A stretch of DNA of 64,000 bases. Origin: Dactylonectria macrodidyma (Eukaryota; Ascomycota; Sordariomycetes; Hypocreales; Nectriaceae). A program made the position numbers and the translations under genes. Below are positions 19,901 through 32,179 of the stretch, one piece after another (positions within the stretch are counted from its first letter, which is position 1; each line of letters opens with the position of its first letter). Location of the stretch: contig JAGMUV010000002.1 in NCBI GenBank assembly GCA_020744425.1, positions 186,001-250,000 of the forward strand, in the 5' to 3' direction. The notes beneath the pieces are model-generated. The model worked only from the letters and a program-made list of their open reading frames with translations, had not been told where the DNA came from and made no database searches.

Positions 19901-22900
19901 CTTAAGAATCAGATTTAAATAATAATATAAGATTTTAAATTTTAACTAATAATAGTATTAGTAAAGTATTAGTAAAAGAAATAATAAAAACTTTCTTATT
20001 CTAAAGTATAAAATATAAATACTATAAAGCTTAAAATAGTAAGATATACTATACTATTACCTTTATATAAAGCTAATTAATAAAGCTTAATAAAGACCTT
20101 ATAGAAATAAAAAAATAATAAAAAGTAAATAAAAGGCTAAAAAATATACTATTTACTTACTATATTTATAAAAAACTATTTACTAAAGAATTAGAAATAG
20201 GTCTACTTAAATATAGTAAATAGGATTATAAAATAGTACTAAAAGACAGAACTTTACTTAAATTCTTTAAACTCTATAACTTTAATAATATATAGCTATA
20301 AATACTAAAAGAATACTTTAAAAATATATTAAAAAAGGAATATATTAAAATCTTAAAATCCTTTATAAAATACCTAGTTATATTCATTCTAAAGAAGAAT
20401 AGAAAACTCTGATTAATTATAGACTATTAATAGCTAAATAATATTATATTAAAGGACTGAATACTATTACCTTTAATTACTAAATTAAAGGATCGTCTTT
20501 ATAGTAAAAAGTGGTTTATAATATTTAACTTAAAAAATGCTTATAGCTTAATTTATATAAAGCCTAAAGATAAATAGAAGACTGTATTTAGAACTAAATT
20601 CAGACTATTTAAATATTTAGTAATACTCTTTAGACTTATAAATATACTAGTAATATTCTAATAAATAATTACTAATATTCTAAGAAAATACTTTAATATC
20701 TTTATTATATACTACCTTAATAATATTCTAATCTTTTTAAAAATAGAAGAAGAATATATAAAGTATATATATATAATCCTATAGAAACTATAAGATATAA
20801 AACTACTTATAGAACTAATAAAAAGCAAGTTCTATATATAAGAAGTAGACTTCTTTAGATATACTATCTGATTAAATAAGATCTAAATAAATAAAAAGAA
20901 AATTAAAGCTATTAAGGATTAGCTAAAACTAAATAAAAATATTAAAGAAGTATAGAGCTTTCTAAGGTTTACTAATTACTATAGAAGGTTTATCTATAGA
21001 TTTAGTAAAATTATAAAACCTTTAATAGAACTTATAAAGAAAGATATAAACTTTAAATAGAATACTAAGGCTTAGAAAGCCTTTAATAACTTAAAATAAG
21101 CTATCTTTAGTAAATCCGTTTTAATAACTTTTGACCTAAGATAACTAATTAAATTAAAAATTAATGCTTTTAACTTTGCCTTAAGAGCCTAGATTAAATA
21201 ATAGAATAATAAAAGAAACCTATACTTAATTATATTCTACTTATATATACTAAAAGGAGCTAAACTTAATTACTCTATTTATAATAAAGAATTCTTAGTA
21301 ATAATTAACTCTTTTAAAGAATTCTAATACTACCTTTTAGAAAGCGAATACTAAATTACTATATATATAGACTATAAGAATATCTTATACTTTACTACTA
21401 CTTAAAAGCTTAATAAAAGATAACTCTACTATATAAAATACTTATTAGAATTTAATTATATTATTATCTATAAGAAAGGCTTAGAAAACAGATAAGCTAA
21501 TATAATAAGTTAATAACCTGACTTTAAAATAGATATACTTAAAGCTAATAAATAAATATTAGCCTATAGTCCTAAAGGATATCTTAAATAAAAATATATT
21601 ATAGCTATAAGTAAGTTATAATTATTTAATGACTTACTAGAATGGCTATAGAAGCTAGAATAGAGCTTTAAATAATGGATATATAATAAATATCCAGCCT
21701 TAAGGAAATTGCTATAATAAGAAAGAAAAGCAGCCTTAACTAAATTCTAAGGACCTTAAGTAATTACTTACTTTTACTAGAATAATTACTATAAAAACCC
21801 CTAGACTTTAACTAAGAAACTCTATTAATACTTTTATAATAACTTTATAAAAGTATATATTACTTATATAAGATAATGCAATTAATGCTTATAAGATCTT
21901 ATTAAATAATATATAAAAGAATATTAGAAGATAATTAATTATTAAGACTATAAATCCTATAAGATATAGAAAAAACTTAAATAGGCTAATAAACTTAATA
22001 AAATAGCCTAAATTATAATAATAATATCTTAAGAAACACTTTATAAACAGATAAAGGAATATAATTAAATATATAAAATGAATAGAGTAATAGAAGCACC
22101 TTACCTAATTTCTAAATTATAACTCAGACTATAAAGGTTATAAGTCCCCCTAGAACTATAAGAACATTTAATATAGGATATTTATAACTATTCCTTATAT
22201 AAACACTTAGAAATTAATAAGACTATTAAATAAGTTAAAATAGTATATATATTTCTTAGTATAAAGAGAATAGTTATAGAAGTTATTAAATCCTATAAAC
22301 TATATAATAAAACTAAAGTATAATACTATAAACTATATAAAGAATTATAACCCTTACTAATCACTAAGTAATTATAAGACTCTATTATAATAGATTTTAT
22401 TATAAAATTACCCTTATTAAAAGACTTTATAAATAGCACTATTTATAATAGCATTCTTATTATTATAAACAGATTTATAAAATTTTCTTATTTTATACTA
22501 TACTAAGAGTTAATAGATACTAAGCAGTTTGCTTATCTATTCTTATAGAATATTATTAGTATATATAGCTTACTAACAGAAATTCTAAGTAATAGAAGAC
22601 CTCTATTTATATTTAAGTTTTAATAAGCCTTAATAGCCTAATTAGGATTAAACTACTGGCTTATAATAGCATTCTGACTATAGGTTAATAAATAGATAAA
22701 ATATATAAATTAAATACTTAAATAGTACTTATAATACTATATTAATTATAAATAAAATAATTAAGTAAAAAAGTTACTTATAGTATAACTAAGTTATAAT
22801 ACTATAACTAATAAAAGCATTAAGCTTATACTATACTATACTAATTTTAGATTTATATTAAATATATACTAATAATAGTATAATAGAATTATTAACCTAA

Positions 22901-23380
22901 AAGCAATCCTAATATCAGACTAACTAAAAAACCTTTATAAAGAAATAAAAATTAAACTTAAGTTTATATAAGGATAAATAAAAAAATACTATAATTAAAA
23001 AAGGCTAAAAAGACTATTCTTTTTAAAAGGAGATATAGTCTTACTTATAATAAAAAACCTATTAATAGATAGACTAAGTAAAAAACTCGATTATAAATAT
23101 ATCAGACCTTATAAAGTATTAGAGAAAATCTTAAAAAATAACTATAAACTAGACTTAAAAATATAATATTACTTAGTTTTTTATATCTTATTACTAGAAT
23201 TAATAGAAAATACTATTCTAATTAATAATAAATAAAGTTATAAATTAATAGTAAAAGACTTAGAAGAGTATTATATTAAAGAAATCTATAATATAAAGAA
23301 AATTAATAGAAAAATAATATACTTTATAAAGTAAAAAGACTATTTTAAAAGCAAAATATTATAATAACTACTAAAAAACT
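16930..23380 (+). pseudogene. gypsy gag-pol relic
   Basis: The gag zinc knuckle is at about 18020-18075: its Cys and His positions now read Tyr (YYNYNKLGYFLYNY). Reverse transcriptase is at about 20390-21060, with the family YxDD box now reading YYLNNILIF at about 20708-20735. RNase H spans about 21100-21500 (KLNYSIYNKEFLVI). Integrase follows, with DSIIIDFIIKLPLLKDF near 22380. A chromodomain-like end (EEYYIKEIYNIKK ... KDYF) lies at about 23265-23370. There are dozens of stops, so no product. No standard pol domain is visible in the 600 bp between the chromodomain and the 3' LTR. Confidence 0.82.
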
Positions 23381-24098
23381 TTATCTATATATAATATCTA
23401 CTAAAGACATTCTATATATAATAATAGAAGATAAAGAAGTAATATTAAAATTAAATATAGTAAACTAATTAATTATATCTACCTTACTATAGGCCTAGAC
23501 TTCGATAACTATATCAGCCTTTTAGCGCTCTGCTTTATCTAGCTTATCTAAAGAATGAAGACCCTAATGCACTATCTCTATACTTCGCTCTTAAAGCTAT
23601 TTTTATTAATAATAAAGCTATATTAAATAAAATAAATGCTTATTTATTTACTATTATAATTCTATTAACTCCTCTTCTACTTATTCCTCCTTAGACTCTA
23701 AATAGCGCTTTTTAGCCATTAGATAGGAAGCTGCCTAGTTAGTATAAATATAAAAATCAGATAAGTAGGAATAAATACTTATATATAGAAATCGACTCCT
23801 CTAAGCTATTATAAGAATATCTATAATAAATATACTTAGAATAGTAGGAAATGCCCTTAAGTATCTTATATTTTAACTTCTATTAAATACAATTTAAATA
23901 CTTAATAACTTTAGAGCCTATTTCTTTAATAAGTTTATAAAGATAATAATAATACATAGTAGATTATGATTTTACTTTTAATATACTATTAGTATTATAA
24001 AAAAATAATTATAAAAGAAGGTTAGATAAACTAAAGAGAAACTTAGGATAGCTAACTTATAAGCCTTAAGAATAAGGACTAATAAAGAGGAAATATCA

Positions 24099-24534
24099 TA
24101 TTATAACCTATATAATATAAACACCTAGCATTATATAGCCTTTATAAATTTCTTACTAATTATAAGTAATTACTATAAACTATAGAACGATTATTATAAT
24201 TACTTCTATAATTACTATAATTACTTCTATAATTATTATAATTACCTTTATAATAAAAGTAATCAAACCTCATACTATATAGTATATAAACCTAAAGAAC
24301 TAACTATTACTAAAATACTAGCTCTTTAACTATTAATATAACTTAATTACCTTAATTTACTCTAATTACTATATATTATTATATATTAACTATTACTTAA
24401 TATAATACTATAATTACTACTTAGTAAGTATGACCTAACCGTTTTACTAATATAGACCCTGGTCTATCCCTTAGGAACCCTTTTTAAGCTACTCTATACC
24501 CCGTATAGCCTAGCCTAGGAACACGACCGTTACA
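24099..24534 (+). repeat. gypsy 3' LTR
   Basis: 436 bp, same length as the 5' LTR. It keeps more C and G at its right end (ACACGACCGTTACA), so this part has been less affected by mutation. A purine-rich stretch (AAAGAGGAAA) just upstream is the likely polypurine tract. Confidence 0.85.
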
Positions 24535-24539
24535 CTCGC
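24535..24539. repeat. gypsy target-site duplication, right copy (CTCGC)
   Basis: CTCGC starts the remaining 35 bp of the pogo right terminal repeat. The pogo left repeat has the same subterminal word in reverse complement, which confirms it as the insertion site. Confidence 0.75.
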
Positions 24540-24886
24540 TTATTTGTCCTACTCGCTTATCATGTACGTTATATAGTCTTAAGAAAATTAGAAAATTAAT
24601 TTTAAATAATTAACTAAAAAAGTCATAAGTTAGTGTTTTTATTAGATTTTTAACTAATTTATTTAGCTTTTTAAAATTATAAATAAGAAAAAAAACGTGC
24701 GAATAAGACTTTTTAAAATAAGTTTATAAATAAAATCTTTTAAAAATCTAAAAAAATCTTTACTTATTTTTATATACTTATTAAACCTATATATAAAATA
24801 TAAGCTATTTTAAGTCTAGTTTAAATTTTTAAAGAATTTTTAAAGAATTTTAAAAAAAAGTACTGTTTTAGGTATGAATTGGAAAT

Positions 24887-24927
24887 GCGACGCATACTTG
24901 GATGCGACGCATGCTTATCAAGTACGT
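24887..24927 (-). repeat. MITE right terminal inverted repeat
   Basis: Reverse complement of 14467-14507 apart from one base in the inner GCGACGC stem. TA follows at 24928-24929. Confidence 0.75.
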
Positions 24928-24929
24928 TA

Positions 24930-25636
24930 GTCTTTTTGTCTCCCACTTATCGAAGAACTGACGATTTCGTGATAAGTATTGCTATCTGTGCAGCACATCG
25001 CAATATACCACAAGCCTAAATGTGGGCAAGTCATCTCTAAATTAACATACATTAATATCTATATCGCCTTCATTTAGTTCCCTTACCTCCTCAGGTAGCA
25101 ATAGTTAACTGAGAAATTAGCAATAATCCTCGTAATTTGTTACGAAAGATTTGATGACAGTTTGAATAACATTTACATCATTGCAAGCTACTGTATGTCA
25201 GACCAAGTGCGAAACAGCATCAATATTTATCTTGGTATAAGGTTCCTAGCTTAAAGGAGCTGGAGGTGCTTGCTGTTTGGCAACCGTGGAAGCTTCGGGT
25301 GGTAAAATACTTGAGTTGTGAATAAAACTGTGTTTTTTTTTGGGTTTACTTTATGCTAGCAGTAACTCGCTCTCGATGGAGTGGACAGCCAAGACACTAG
25401 TCAGATCAACTACTAAGAAAATACCCGAAGTCGACAAGAGATGCCTTCTTCTTACTAAAATGGATACCTATTCTTCTTAACGACAAGCCAAGTAAGGAAA
25501 GCGCTGAACTCGGATGTGATTCTCTGCCTCGTTAAGGTGAAGCCATAGAGCAAGTAGAGAAGAACTAAATAACTTAAGCATATGGGGTTGTCAATTTACC
25601 CGCAGCAATACGAAGTTAATTCGTATGCCTTCCCTA
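24930..25636. other. intergenic region downstream of the transposon nest
   Basis: About 700 bp of ordinary composition resume directly after the MITE. I see no gene. It contains the 3' flank of the minus-strand ligase gene. Confidence 0.45.
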
Positions 25637-27773
25637 TCACAGCTTGACTAACCTTTTTTTCTCTGCCTCCAATTTCTTTTGCCAGCTTGCCTTGAGTGAT
25701 TTTCTCAATATCTTTCCAGAAGCACTCTTTGGAATTGCGTCCACAAACTCTACGCCACCAGCAAGCCACTTATGGCGAGCTTTGTGAGATTTTACATAGT
25801 CCTTGATCACGTTTTCAGTTTCTCCATCGCGTACCACTCCAGGCGATAACACGATGTATGCTCTAGGTATTTCTCCCGAATAATCGTCCGGTATTCCCAC
25901 AATAGCCGCATCGCAAACTTTGGGGTGACCAAGCAACAAATCTTCAAGCTCGGCTGGAGCAATACCAAAGCCGCGAACCTAGAAGCAGGTTGGTAAACTG
26001 AAATGCATTTGTAGTTCAGATTCTAGCATACCTTGATCATTTCCTTGAGTCGGTCATGGATCTTGATGAATCCCTCCGCGTCGATGGACCCTAAATCGCC
26101 AGTGTGCAGATATCCATTAGAGTCAAAGCTGTCTTCTGTTTCCGCAGAATTATTCAAATATCCCATTGATATTTGGGGCCCGCGTGCCCAGAGCTGCTGA
26201 AGTTTGTCAGCCTACACATTCTCGTTTCCTCGCTTACTTGAGCTCAGCAAAGCCATACCTCCCCGCTTCGACCAACGGCGACGTCTTCTGCCGTATCTGG
26301 GTCTACTATTCGAATCTCAGTCCCAGCAACAATTTTCCCAACTTTAGTGGCATTATTCCAAGTTGCTTGACCGGGAGGGGTGACAGTGAGGCAAGAAGTG
26401 CTCTCCGTCATACCCCAGGCTTGTCGAATAGCCACACGTGGGAATCGGGCGGATAGCGGTACAATGATTTGTTCCGCGAGTGGCGCCGCTCCGGTGTTAA
26501 ATTGAGTGACAAATGAGAGATCGTACTCTTGAACAATATTGTCGTTCAGAAGACGAATTAGAAGCGCTGTTGGTGTTGTTAATTATCAGCAAGTATCCAA
26601 GTTCCGAAGTTCTATTGCCAACAGGAACAGGAATTCGGTTCACATACGTGGTACAACCCATAGCTCGTTGCATTTGTATTTGACGACAGTATTTAGCATT
26701 TCCCTCATGTTAAATTTGTCCATTATAACAACATCTTGTCCAAGTAAAACAGGAAGATGAATCAGATGAACAAGGCCAGTGACTTAACGCGTTAGCACCC
26801 CGTCAATGCATGCCAATTTGAGCCTAAAAAGCTTACATACTGTGATAGAATGGAAGTATTCCCAGAACAGTGTTTTGTTTCTGACGAGGACTTAGCTGAC
26901 GCATCTGGCAGAGCTGGCTAATCATATTTGCATGCGAGATCATAACCTATTGTCGGCACTCATCAGCTAGCTGTTCTATCAGCGGCAAGAGAAGAATGTT
27001 TTCTTAAGAGGTCAGTCGCCAAAGGGATTATTTTCAGGGTAACGCACCGCTTTTGGCCGACCAGTTGTACCAGAAGTGAAAGAAAGAAATGCGCAGGCCG
27101 CGGAGGTATTCATCGTCGGTCTCCATTCTTCGATGAATTGACTAGGCTCCAGTTGATTGCCATACGCAATTAGTTCCTGAATTGATTGCCCTCCTTGATA
27201 AGCATCATCAAGAAGGATAATCCTCTCATCAGTAAGACCAGCCATCTGGCAGGCCTTTCGCACCTGGCTCAAGGCGCTTGCATTTGTAAACACTAATGCG
27301 GCGCTTGAGGCTTGGAAGAAATAGGATAACTCCTTGGCACTCGCTTCATGAGGCAGTGTCGTGACAACAGCTCCGAGGCGGCCTGCAGCAAACATTGCAA
27401 CGGGACACCAAATCGAATTTGGGCTCACAATAGCAACAGTCTGATGAGCCTGAACACCACATAGCCGTGCCAATGCGATGGACAACGAGGTGGCCTTGTC
27501 TTTTACAGCTCGAAATGTCAAAATTTCCCCCGTTATTGCGTGTCGAAACCCATGATCATTCGATAGTGGGCCTATTCCATTGGGAACGTCATTTCTGAGG
27601 ACCGGCGCTGACCTGAACAGCCACTGCCAAACTGAAACATCGGTTGGAACTATTGAAGTTATATTAACAGTGTTCTCATGCGTACTGCGGTAGTTTTAAG
27701 ACACTCTTGGTGTTGTAGGGGTAGCATTTTGTGTACACGCACCTGGCTGAAGATGAGGCCCAAAATAAGCCAT
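25637..27773 (-). CDS. 4-coumarate-CoA-ligase-like acyl-CoA synthetase (ANL superfamily)
   Basis: ATP-dependent ligase that activates an aryl or alkyl carboxylate to its CoA thioester through an acyl-adenylate. Seven exons, all phases consistent: 27773-27743, 27649-27048, 26946-26841, 26782-26648, 26566-26259, 26193-26032 and 25978-25637. The result is 561 residues, the usual length. Motifs in order: SFTSGTTGRPKA (P-loop, about 200), PFYHITGLVH across intron 3, QAWGMTES, YLHTGDLGSID, DRLKEMIK|VRGFGIAP across intron 6 and PKSASGKILRKSL with the C-terminal catalytic Lys. The protein ends in VKL, close to but not the peroxisomal SKL signal, so its location is open. It may convert an acid released by the monooxygenase and dehydrogenase steps (inference). 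Confidence 0.9.
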
Positions 27774-28906
27774 ATTGGGGTTAAGTAATTCCAGGAATTG
27801 CAGCCTGTGATTAAGTGTTCAAGGACAGTTAGGAATTCCTCATGTTGTATTTAACTCAAAGAGCATGGATTTTTGAGACAATCAATTGATGCCGCGACTA
27901 ACCTCGGTATATAGTGGCGAGTCAGGCGGCTGACTCATGGGGGCTGACGCCGACCTCATCGAAAACTAAACGAGGGCGGGGTAATGAAACAAATTGCCAG
28001 TGGTATTTTATCGCTAAAATGCCTTCCAGCCTCCTTCAAAGTGCGAAAGAAGCCGGCGGCTTGGCCTGCTCTATGTGAGACGTCCTGGGTCAGACTCTGA
28101 GTCTTGAGCTCTTGACGGTAAATATCATCGGGCCTGATTTGAATGTTGCTAACGATGCGACTGCGAAGTCGGTACTTGGGAAGAATTGACGGCGCTCTCT
28201 ATGTGGTCAAGCTTGATGCAGATGTCTCTCGAATTCTTTCTGTGAATGCCGTATTGTTCCATCTCCTGCGTGTGTAACCTTACGTGGTTAATTTATTAAC
28301 TGTCGCTGTACGAGGCAACATTATTAGCAAAGGCATAGTCAACTTGAATGCCCTCGTAGGAAGCTTATCGATATGAGGAGTTTCAATAACTATAGGTCGT
28401 AGCGACCAATTTGCCTGCCTAAATCGCCTGCAGTAAGCAGTAGCACGTCCTTGCAGGCATTCGTGCTCACAAACTCAAAGTCGACCTGTTGCCGATGTCC
28501 CGAGCTTAGTCCCAGCGACATACAGGGGACGGATGACGGAATCATTTGATTGAGCGGTGACCTGTCAGACGCAATATGTTCTGGCCGATTGGCAGCTCGA
28601 AATGAATGTGGCAAAGAGATCTAACTACTGGGACTAAGAGAGCGAAGTTGTAAAAGCGTCCCAATGGCGACTAAATAAACTAGTGCTTAGAAGTATCTCC
28701 AACGCGTCTCATGCAGGGAGCGCAATTTAATGTCCAGTCGACTCACTTATCTTAACCCGGCCAGTTGTGCTGCCCAAGACTCTTCGCGACGGCTTCTGCA
28801 TCTCATTGCAAATGGCTTCGCCTACCAAATAAATGGTCACTCTCGAATCTCTAGAATCCTCCTAGTGACTTATCATTAGAAGTTTATACAAGTGGGCAGA
28901 GCAAGC
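27774..28906. other. intergenic region between the ligase and the MFS carrier
   Basis: 1,133 bp with the ligase promoter at its left end. Only a 74-codon frame without features is present (28390-28614, minus). I see no repeat or RNA. Confidence 0.45.
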
Positions 28907-30613
28907 TCAAGTTCCTCGCAGTGACCTCCGTTCACGGTTCCAGAAGGACCGCAACACAAACAACATGCCGAGCATGCAAACATCCAGAGCAATTGTCCAA
29001 TTATACCCAATCAAGTATCGAGGTGCATCCACAGTCCTCCAAACGCTTATTAAAGGTCAGTACTTGCCAGTACCGGAAGGAACATACAACCTACAATAAT
29101 GGCAGCCACGCTCCGAAGGTGTTCCCAATCGTGTTCATGCTGCTGATGACGATCGCACGTTCTTCGGCGTTTGCCGCACAGATTTCGTTGGCCCAGGCAT
29201 AGATGACAGCAGCTATACCATCTGCGGAGCCTGCCAAGAAGAATGCAAAGAATCGGAGTCCAATAGGTACATGCCAGATGGCGAGGACGATGCTTGCAAA
29301 TATGTTCAAAAATGCAGTAACCGCAATGACAGATACCTTGGCATCGTAAGCGTCAGACAGAATGCCACAGATAATGGATGACAGAATCGTCACGGCCGGA
29401 GAAACCGTCGTGATGGTGTTGATTGACTCCACGCTGTAGTTCTCTTCCTTGAGCCACAGCGCCAAGCCGCTATTTGACGAGATTCCGTCGGCTTGGGAGA
29501 AGAAAAAGGCGAAGCTGACAAGAATCCAAAAATGCCAGCCAGATAAGACGGTACGAATGACGCTTAGGTTCAGAGGTCTAGGTGATTCCCGATGCTCAGC
29601 GGCCATACGTTCCCGGGCTAGCTGGATTTCCTTCTCTGTCAACAGGCGCGGCTTGCACTTGTCTGGATGACTAGGCAAGACAATGAAACCTAGAACGGCA
29701 ATGGGAATGGTGCACCCAAAACCTACATGGTGTTACTGACGATGAATTTGGGAGACCTTAGCATGTTGAAATACTCACAAATGATGTAGAGCCATCGCCA
29801 TCCTTCAATGCCACGGCTTCCGTTAAGTGTCGCGTATGCCCCGCTCTGGATGTATCCTGCACTCATTCCGCCTACCTGGCTTGCAATGAAGAACAATGCT
29901 CCTCGTCGACTGAGCTCGGATCTCTTGTACCAGCAGCCGAGATACCATTGAACGGCTGGGAAGAAGAGGCTGCCCGAGGCACCGACAAAGAAGCGAATGA
30001 TGTATAGCTGGTGCACGTTTGTGACCTTGTATTGGGCGAGTGTTAAAATGCCCCATATCAAATCCGCGCCGGGGATGAAGTAGCTGGCGGAGAAGCGTGT
30101 CATCTAGAACTGTGTTAGAAAATGGCCGGTGTTGAGCTCCAAGACGCGTTGCTCATACCAAAACCGTAAGTGGTATCTGAAATGTGATGTATCCCACCCT
30201 GTATCATCAGTAAGCAAGTAAAGTCTTTTATATGCCGAAAAAAGGCCCTACATGTACGTCGTGTTGAGATAGTTTAACTCATTACCAAAGAGCTTCAAAT
30301 CTTCCTTCATACCGCTGACATATGCTGCACTGGTGGCCGACGAGTCCAAGACCTTGGCCCAATACGCGAGAAAGACAAAGACCATGATGAGACCATCTAA
30401 TTTCATGATCAAGCGCCGTTCCTCGGGCGTGTCGCTCGGAGAGAACCATTGGTACCATCTCTGCCGTGGTAAATCCGCTACTGGCAGTGGGTGCTCAAGC
30501 GCACCGTTTTCTGTTGTTCGGATTTGGCATGATAGCTTTGACTTGCCCTCTATACCAAGGCGGGATAACTCCGCCGTCGCTGGCTGCGAAGCTTTTTCGA
30601 TGGGGTTCGTCAT
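28907..30613 (-). CDS. MFS transporter, Dal5/allantoate-permease type (anion:cation symporter family)
   Basis: Plasma-membrane proton symporter for an organic anion; family members carry allantoate, pantothenate, nicotinate and similar acids. Five exons: 30613-30252, 30198-30159, 30103-29779, 29722-29095 and 29045-28907, giving 497 residues, the usual length. The chosen ATG reads MTNPIEKA; an upstream in-frame ATG at 30733 would add 40 Arg-rich residues unlike the family. Splicing restores VGYITFQIPLTVL, the small exon before the second helix, and the C-terminal GAWLPLFVWRTVDAPRYL. Other marks are a loop with the LLTEKEIQLARERM pattern and the ADGISSNSGLALWLKEENYS segment. It lies head-to-tail with the acyl-CoA ligase, so uptake of that enzyme's acid substrate is an attractive but unproven role. 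Confidence 0.9.
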
Positions 30614-32179
30614 TGAGGCTCTGTTTGTGTGGCTGGTTTGGCAGCTTGGCAGTGGTTTGCGAGAAAGACGGCCCTTTCTAAATGAAGTGCCAACTCCGAG
30701 GCGGGCCCTGGTTCTTCGGCACAACATCCACAAATGATACTACGTAGCATATCACGCAATGAACCCTTGCTATGGCGAGCCTAGTCTACCTGGAATCTTT
30801 TCGTCTCTAAACTGGTAATAATTTTCAAAATTGTAGTCAAAGGAGCCTTCGTAGTCAAGGGTTACTCCTGGTGGTGGGAACCACCCAGTGGCGTACTTTG
30901 CTTGTGGAATCTCAGTGAATCATCCATTCCACAACTTGAAGATGCTTAAAGTTAGAAACGTCTTCCAGCACCAACAGGCTATTTGGTTCTCTAAAGTTCT
31001 CTAATTGAGCCTCCTCAGTCAGCATACAATGAGGATAGTCTTGCTTCGACGATAATTGCTAATGGCAACGCACTCTTTTTACTTTCCTACCATTATCCGA
31101 GAGTTCTGTTTACCCTTATCGTATATCATAGACTGTGTTGAGTCACAGCCTCGCCACTTGCTTTTGATTAGACATAGCACTCCGTTAGTCCTTATCCCAC
31201 CAGCGTATTTCACTCATCTCGACGGTAGCCAGGCAGTGTCAGCATCTCGCGCTTCGGGGAGCACATGCCAGATGACACAACCAATAGGTTTAGCAACCTC
31301 GAAAACAAAATGCTCTAAGATGGCTTTCGGTCGCTCAGGTTATCACACGATGCATGCTGGAATCTATGGGAATTGACTGTGCCTCCGTACCAGTGAGGGT
31401 GGGTTGGAGACCTCCCGATGCAGACATGTATGATCCGGATAGGGATGCATGGTGCTCTTAGTGCTGAGAACGTGAGCAAATCTTATTTCGTCGTGATTAC
31501 GATCACCGGCTACAATCATACAGCTGATACTTCCCATTCCCTCGCCGAGGATACTGCTACAAGGCTTGAGCAAGTCTTGGTCCCAACGGCGCGGCCTAAG
31601 ATGGTCTCTTGACACTGTTTGTGGCGATGGTAATTACCAAGACGATGACTGAACTAAAGACCGACCCTAAGAGAAAGGAGTGATTAAATTACAGTGGTGT
31701 GTCAGTCGAACTAACAGCATCCCGTTAGGTCCCAATTGATGCATCATCGATAAGAGAGCTGCTGATGCGACTTGACTACCTATGATGAATGGGAGAACCG
31801 GACTTTTTACCTCTGGATCATGAGCTATGGGAATATGACGATGGAATGATGACTGATCTAAGCCTGAAAGAACTGCTGTGGCGCAGTCTATTCCCTGTCT
31901 TGATTCAACTCAAGCTATGGGTGTGGCGGCGGTGCAATGACCTCATCCACGTCATGATACCTGAATACCCCCCTCTAGCTAAGCTGCATCTATTACATCA
32001 GTGATCGCCAGAAGCTTGGGACCCTGGGGTCCTTATTCCAATTAATATTCGCAGCGACAAATTGTTTGACACTCACCTTGACGCGGGGAAACTGTCAATT
32101 GCCCCAGAACTGGCCAAGAACAACATTCCATCCAAACTCCCAAGAACAAGAACAGCCATACTCGGCACCGATTGCACCA
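30614..32179. promoter_or_regulatory. divergent intergenic region, MFS carrier / disordered protein
   Basis: 1,566 bp between divergent starts. Short frames here (31056-31376 and 31789-32004, plus) have no recognisable content. No repeat was seen. It must contain both promoters. Confidence 0.4.

Larger units (their letters stand above)
16390..24534 (+). mobile_element. Ty3/gypsy chromovirus, 8,145 bp, heavily RIP-mutated
   Basis: Two 436-bp LTRs (16390-16825 and 24099-24534) flank a gag-pol relic. The LTRs are collinear, and the differences I read are transitions, for example CCCGTG against CCTATA. Domain order is gag knuckle, reverse transcriptase, RNase H, integrase and chromodomain, which defines Ty3/gypsy chromoviruses. 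Nearly all Cys, His, Arg, Gln and Trp codons have become Tyr, stop or Lys/Asn. It is inserted in the right terminal repeat of the pogo element. A solo LTR of the same family lies at 55935-56373. Confidence 0.88.
14560..24569 (+). mobile_element. pogo/Fot1-like DNA transposon, RIP-degraded, split by a gypsy insertion
   Basis: Inverted repeats start at 14560 (ACGTATATGATAAGCGAG) and end at 24569 as the reverse complement with a few transitions. TA duplications lie at 14558-14559 and 24570-24571. Without the gypsy insertion the element is about 1.85 kb, normal for this family. It is inserted in the MITE. The gypsy element has landed inside its right terminal repeat, about 30 bp from the end. Confidence 0.82.
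14467..24927. mobile_element. MITE-like element with TA target duplication, host of a nested insertion
   Basis: Terminal inverted repeats match over more than 40 bp with one mismatch seen: ACGTACTTGATAAGCATGC starting at 14467, and its reverse complement ending at 24927. Both are flanked by TA (14465-14466, 24928-24929). Without the nested pogo element only about 450 bp of its own sequence remains (14467-14559 and 24570-24927), too short for a transposase. That makes it a non-autonomous, MITE-like Tc1/mariner/pogo-type element. Its own DNA is also AT-drifted. Confidence 0.75.

Noticed and set aside
14379..24930. Possible AT-rich centromere-like or isochore region
   Set aside because: The composition is explained by nested, RIP-mutated transposons with clear ends; ordinary sequence resumes at both borders.
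28390..28614. 74-codon minus-strand frame between the ligase and the MFS carrier
   Set aside because: No motif, no splice context linking it to neighbours, and length expected by chance.
31056..32004. Short plus-strand frames upstream of the disordered protein
   Set aside because: No recognisable domain and no coding-like continuity; more likely promoter or leader sequence.
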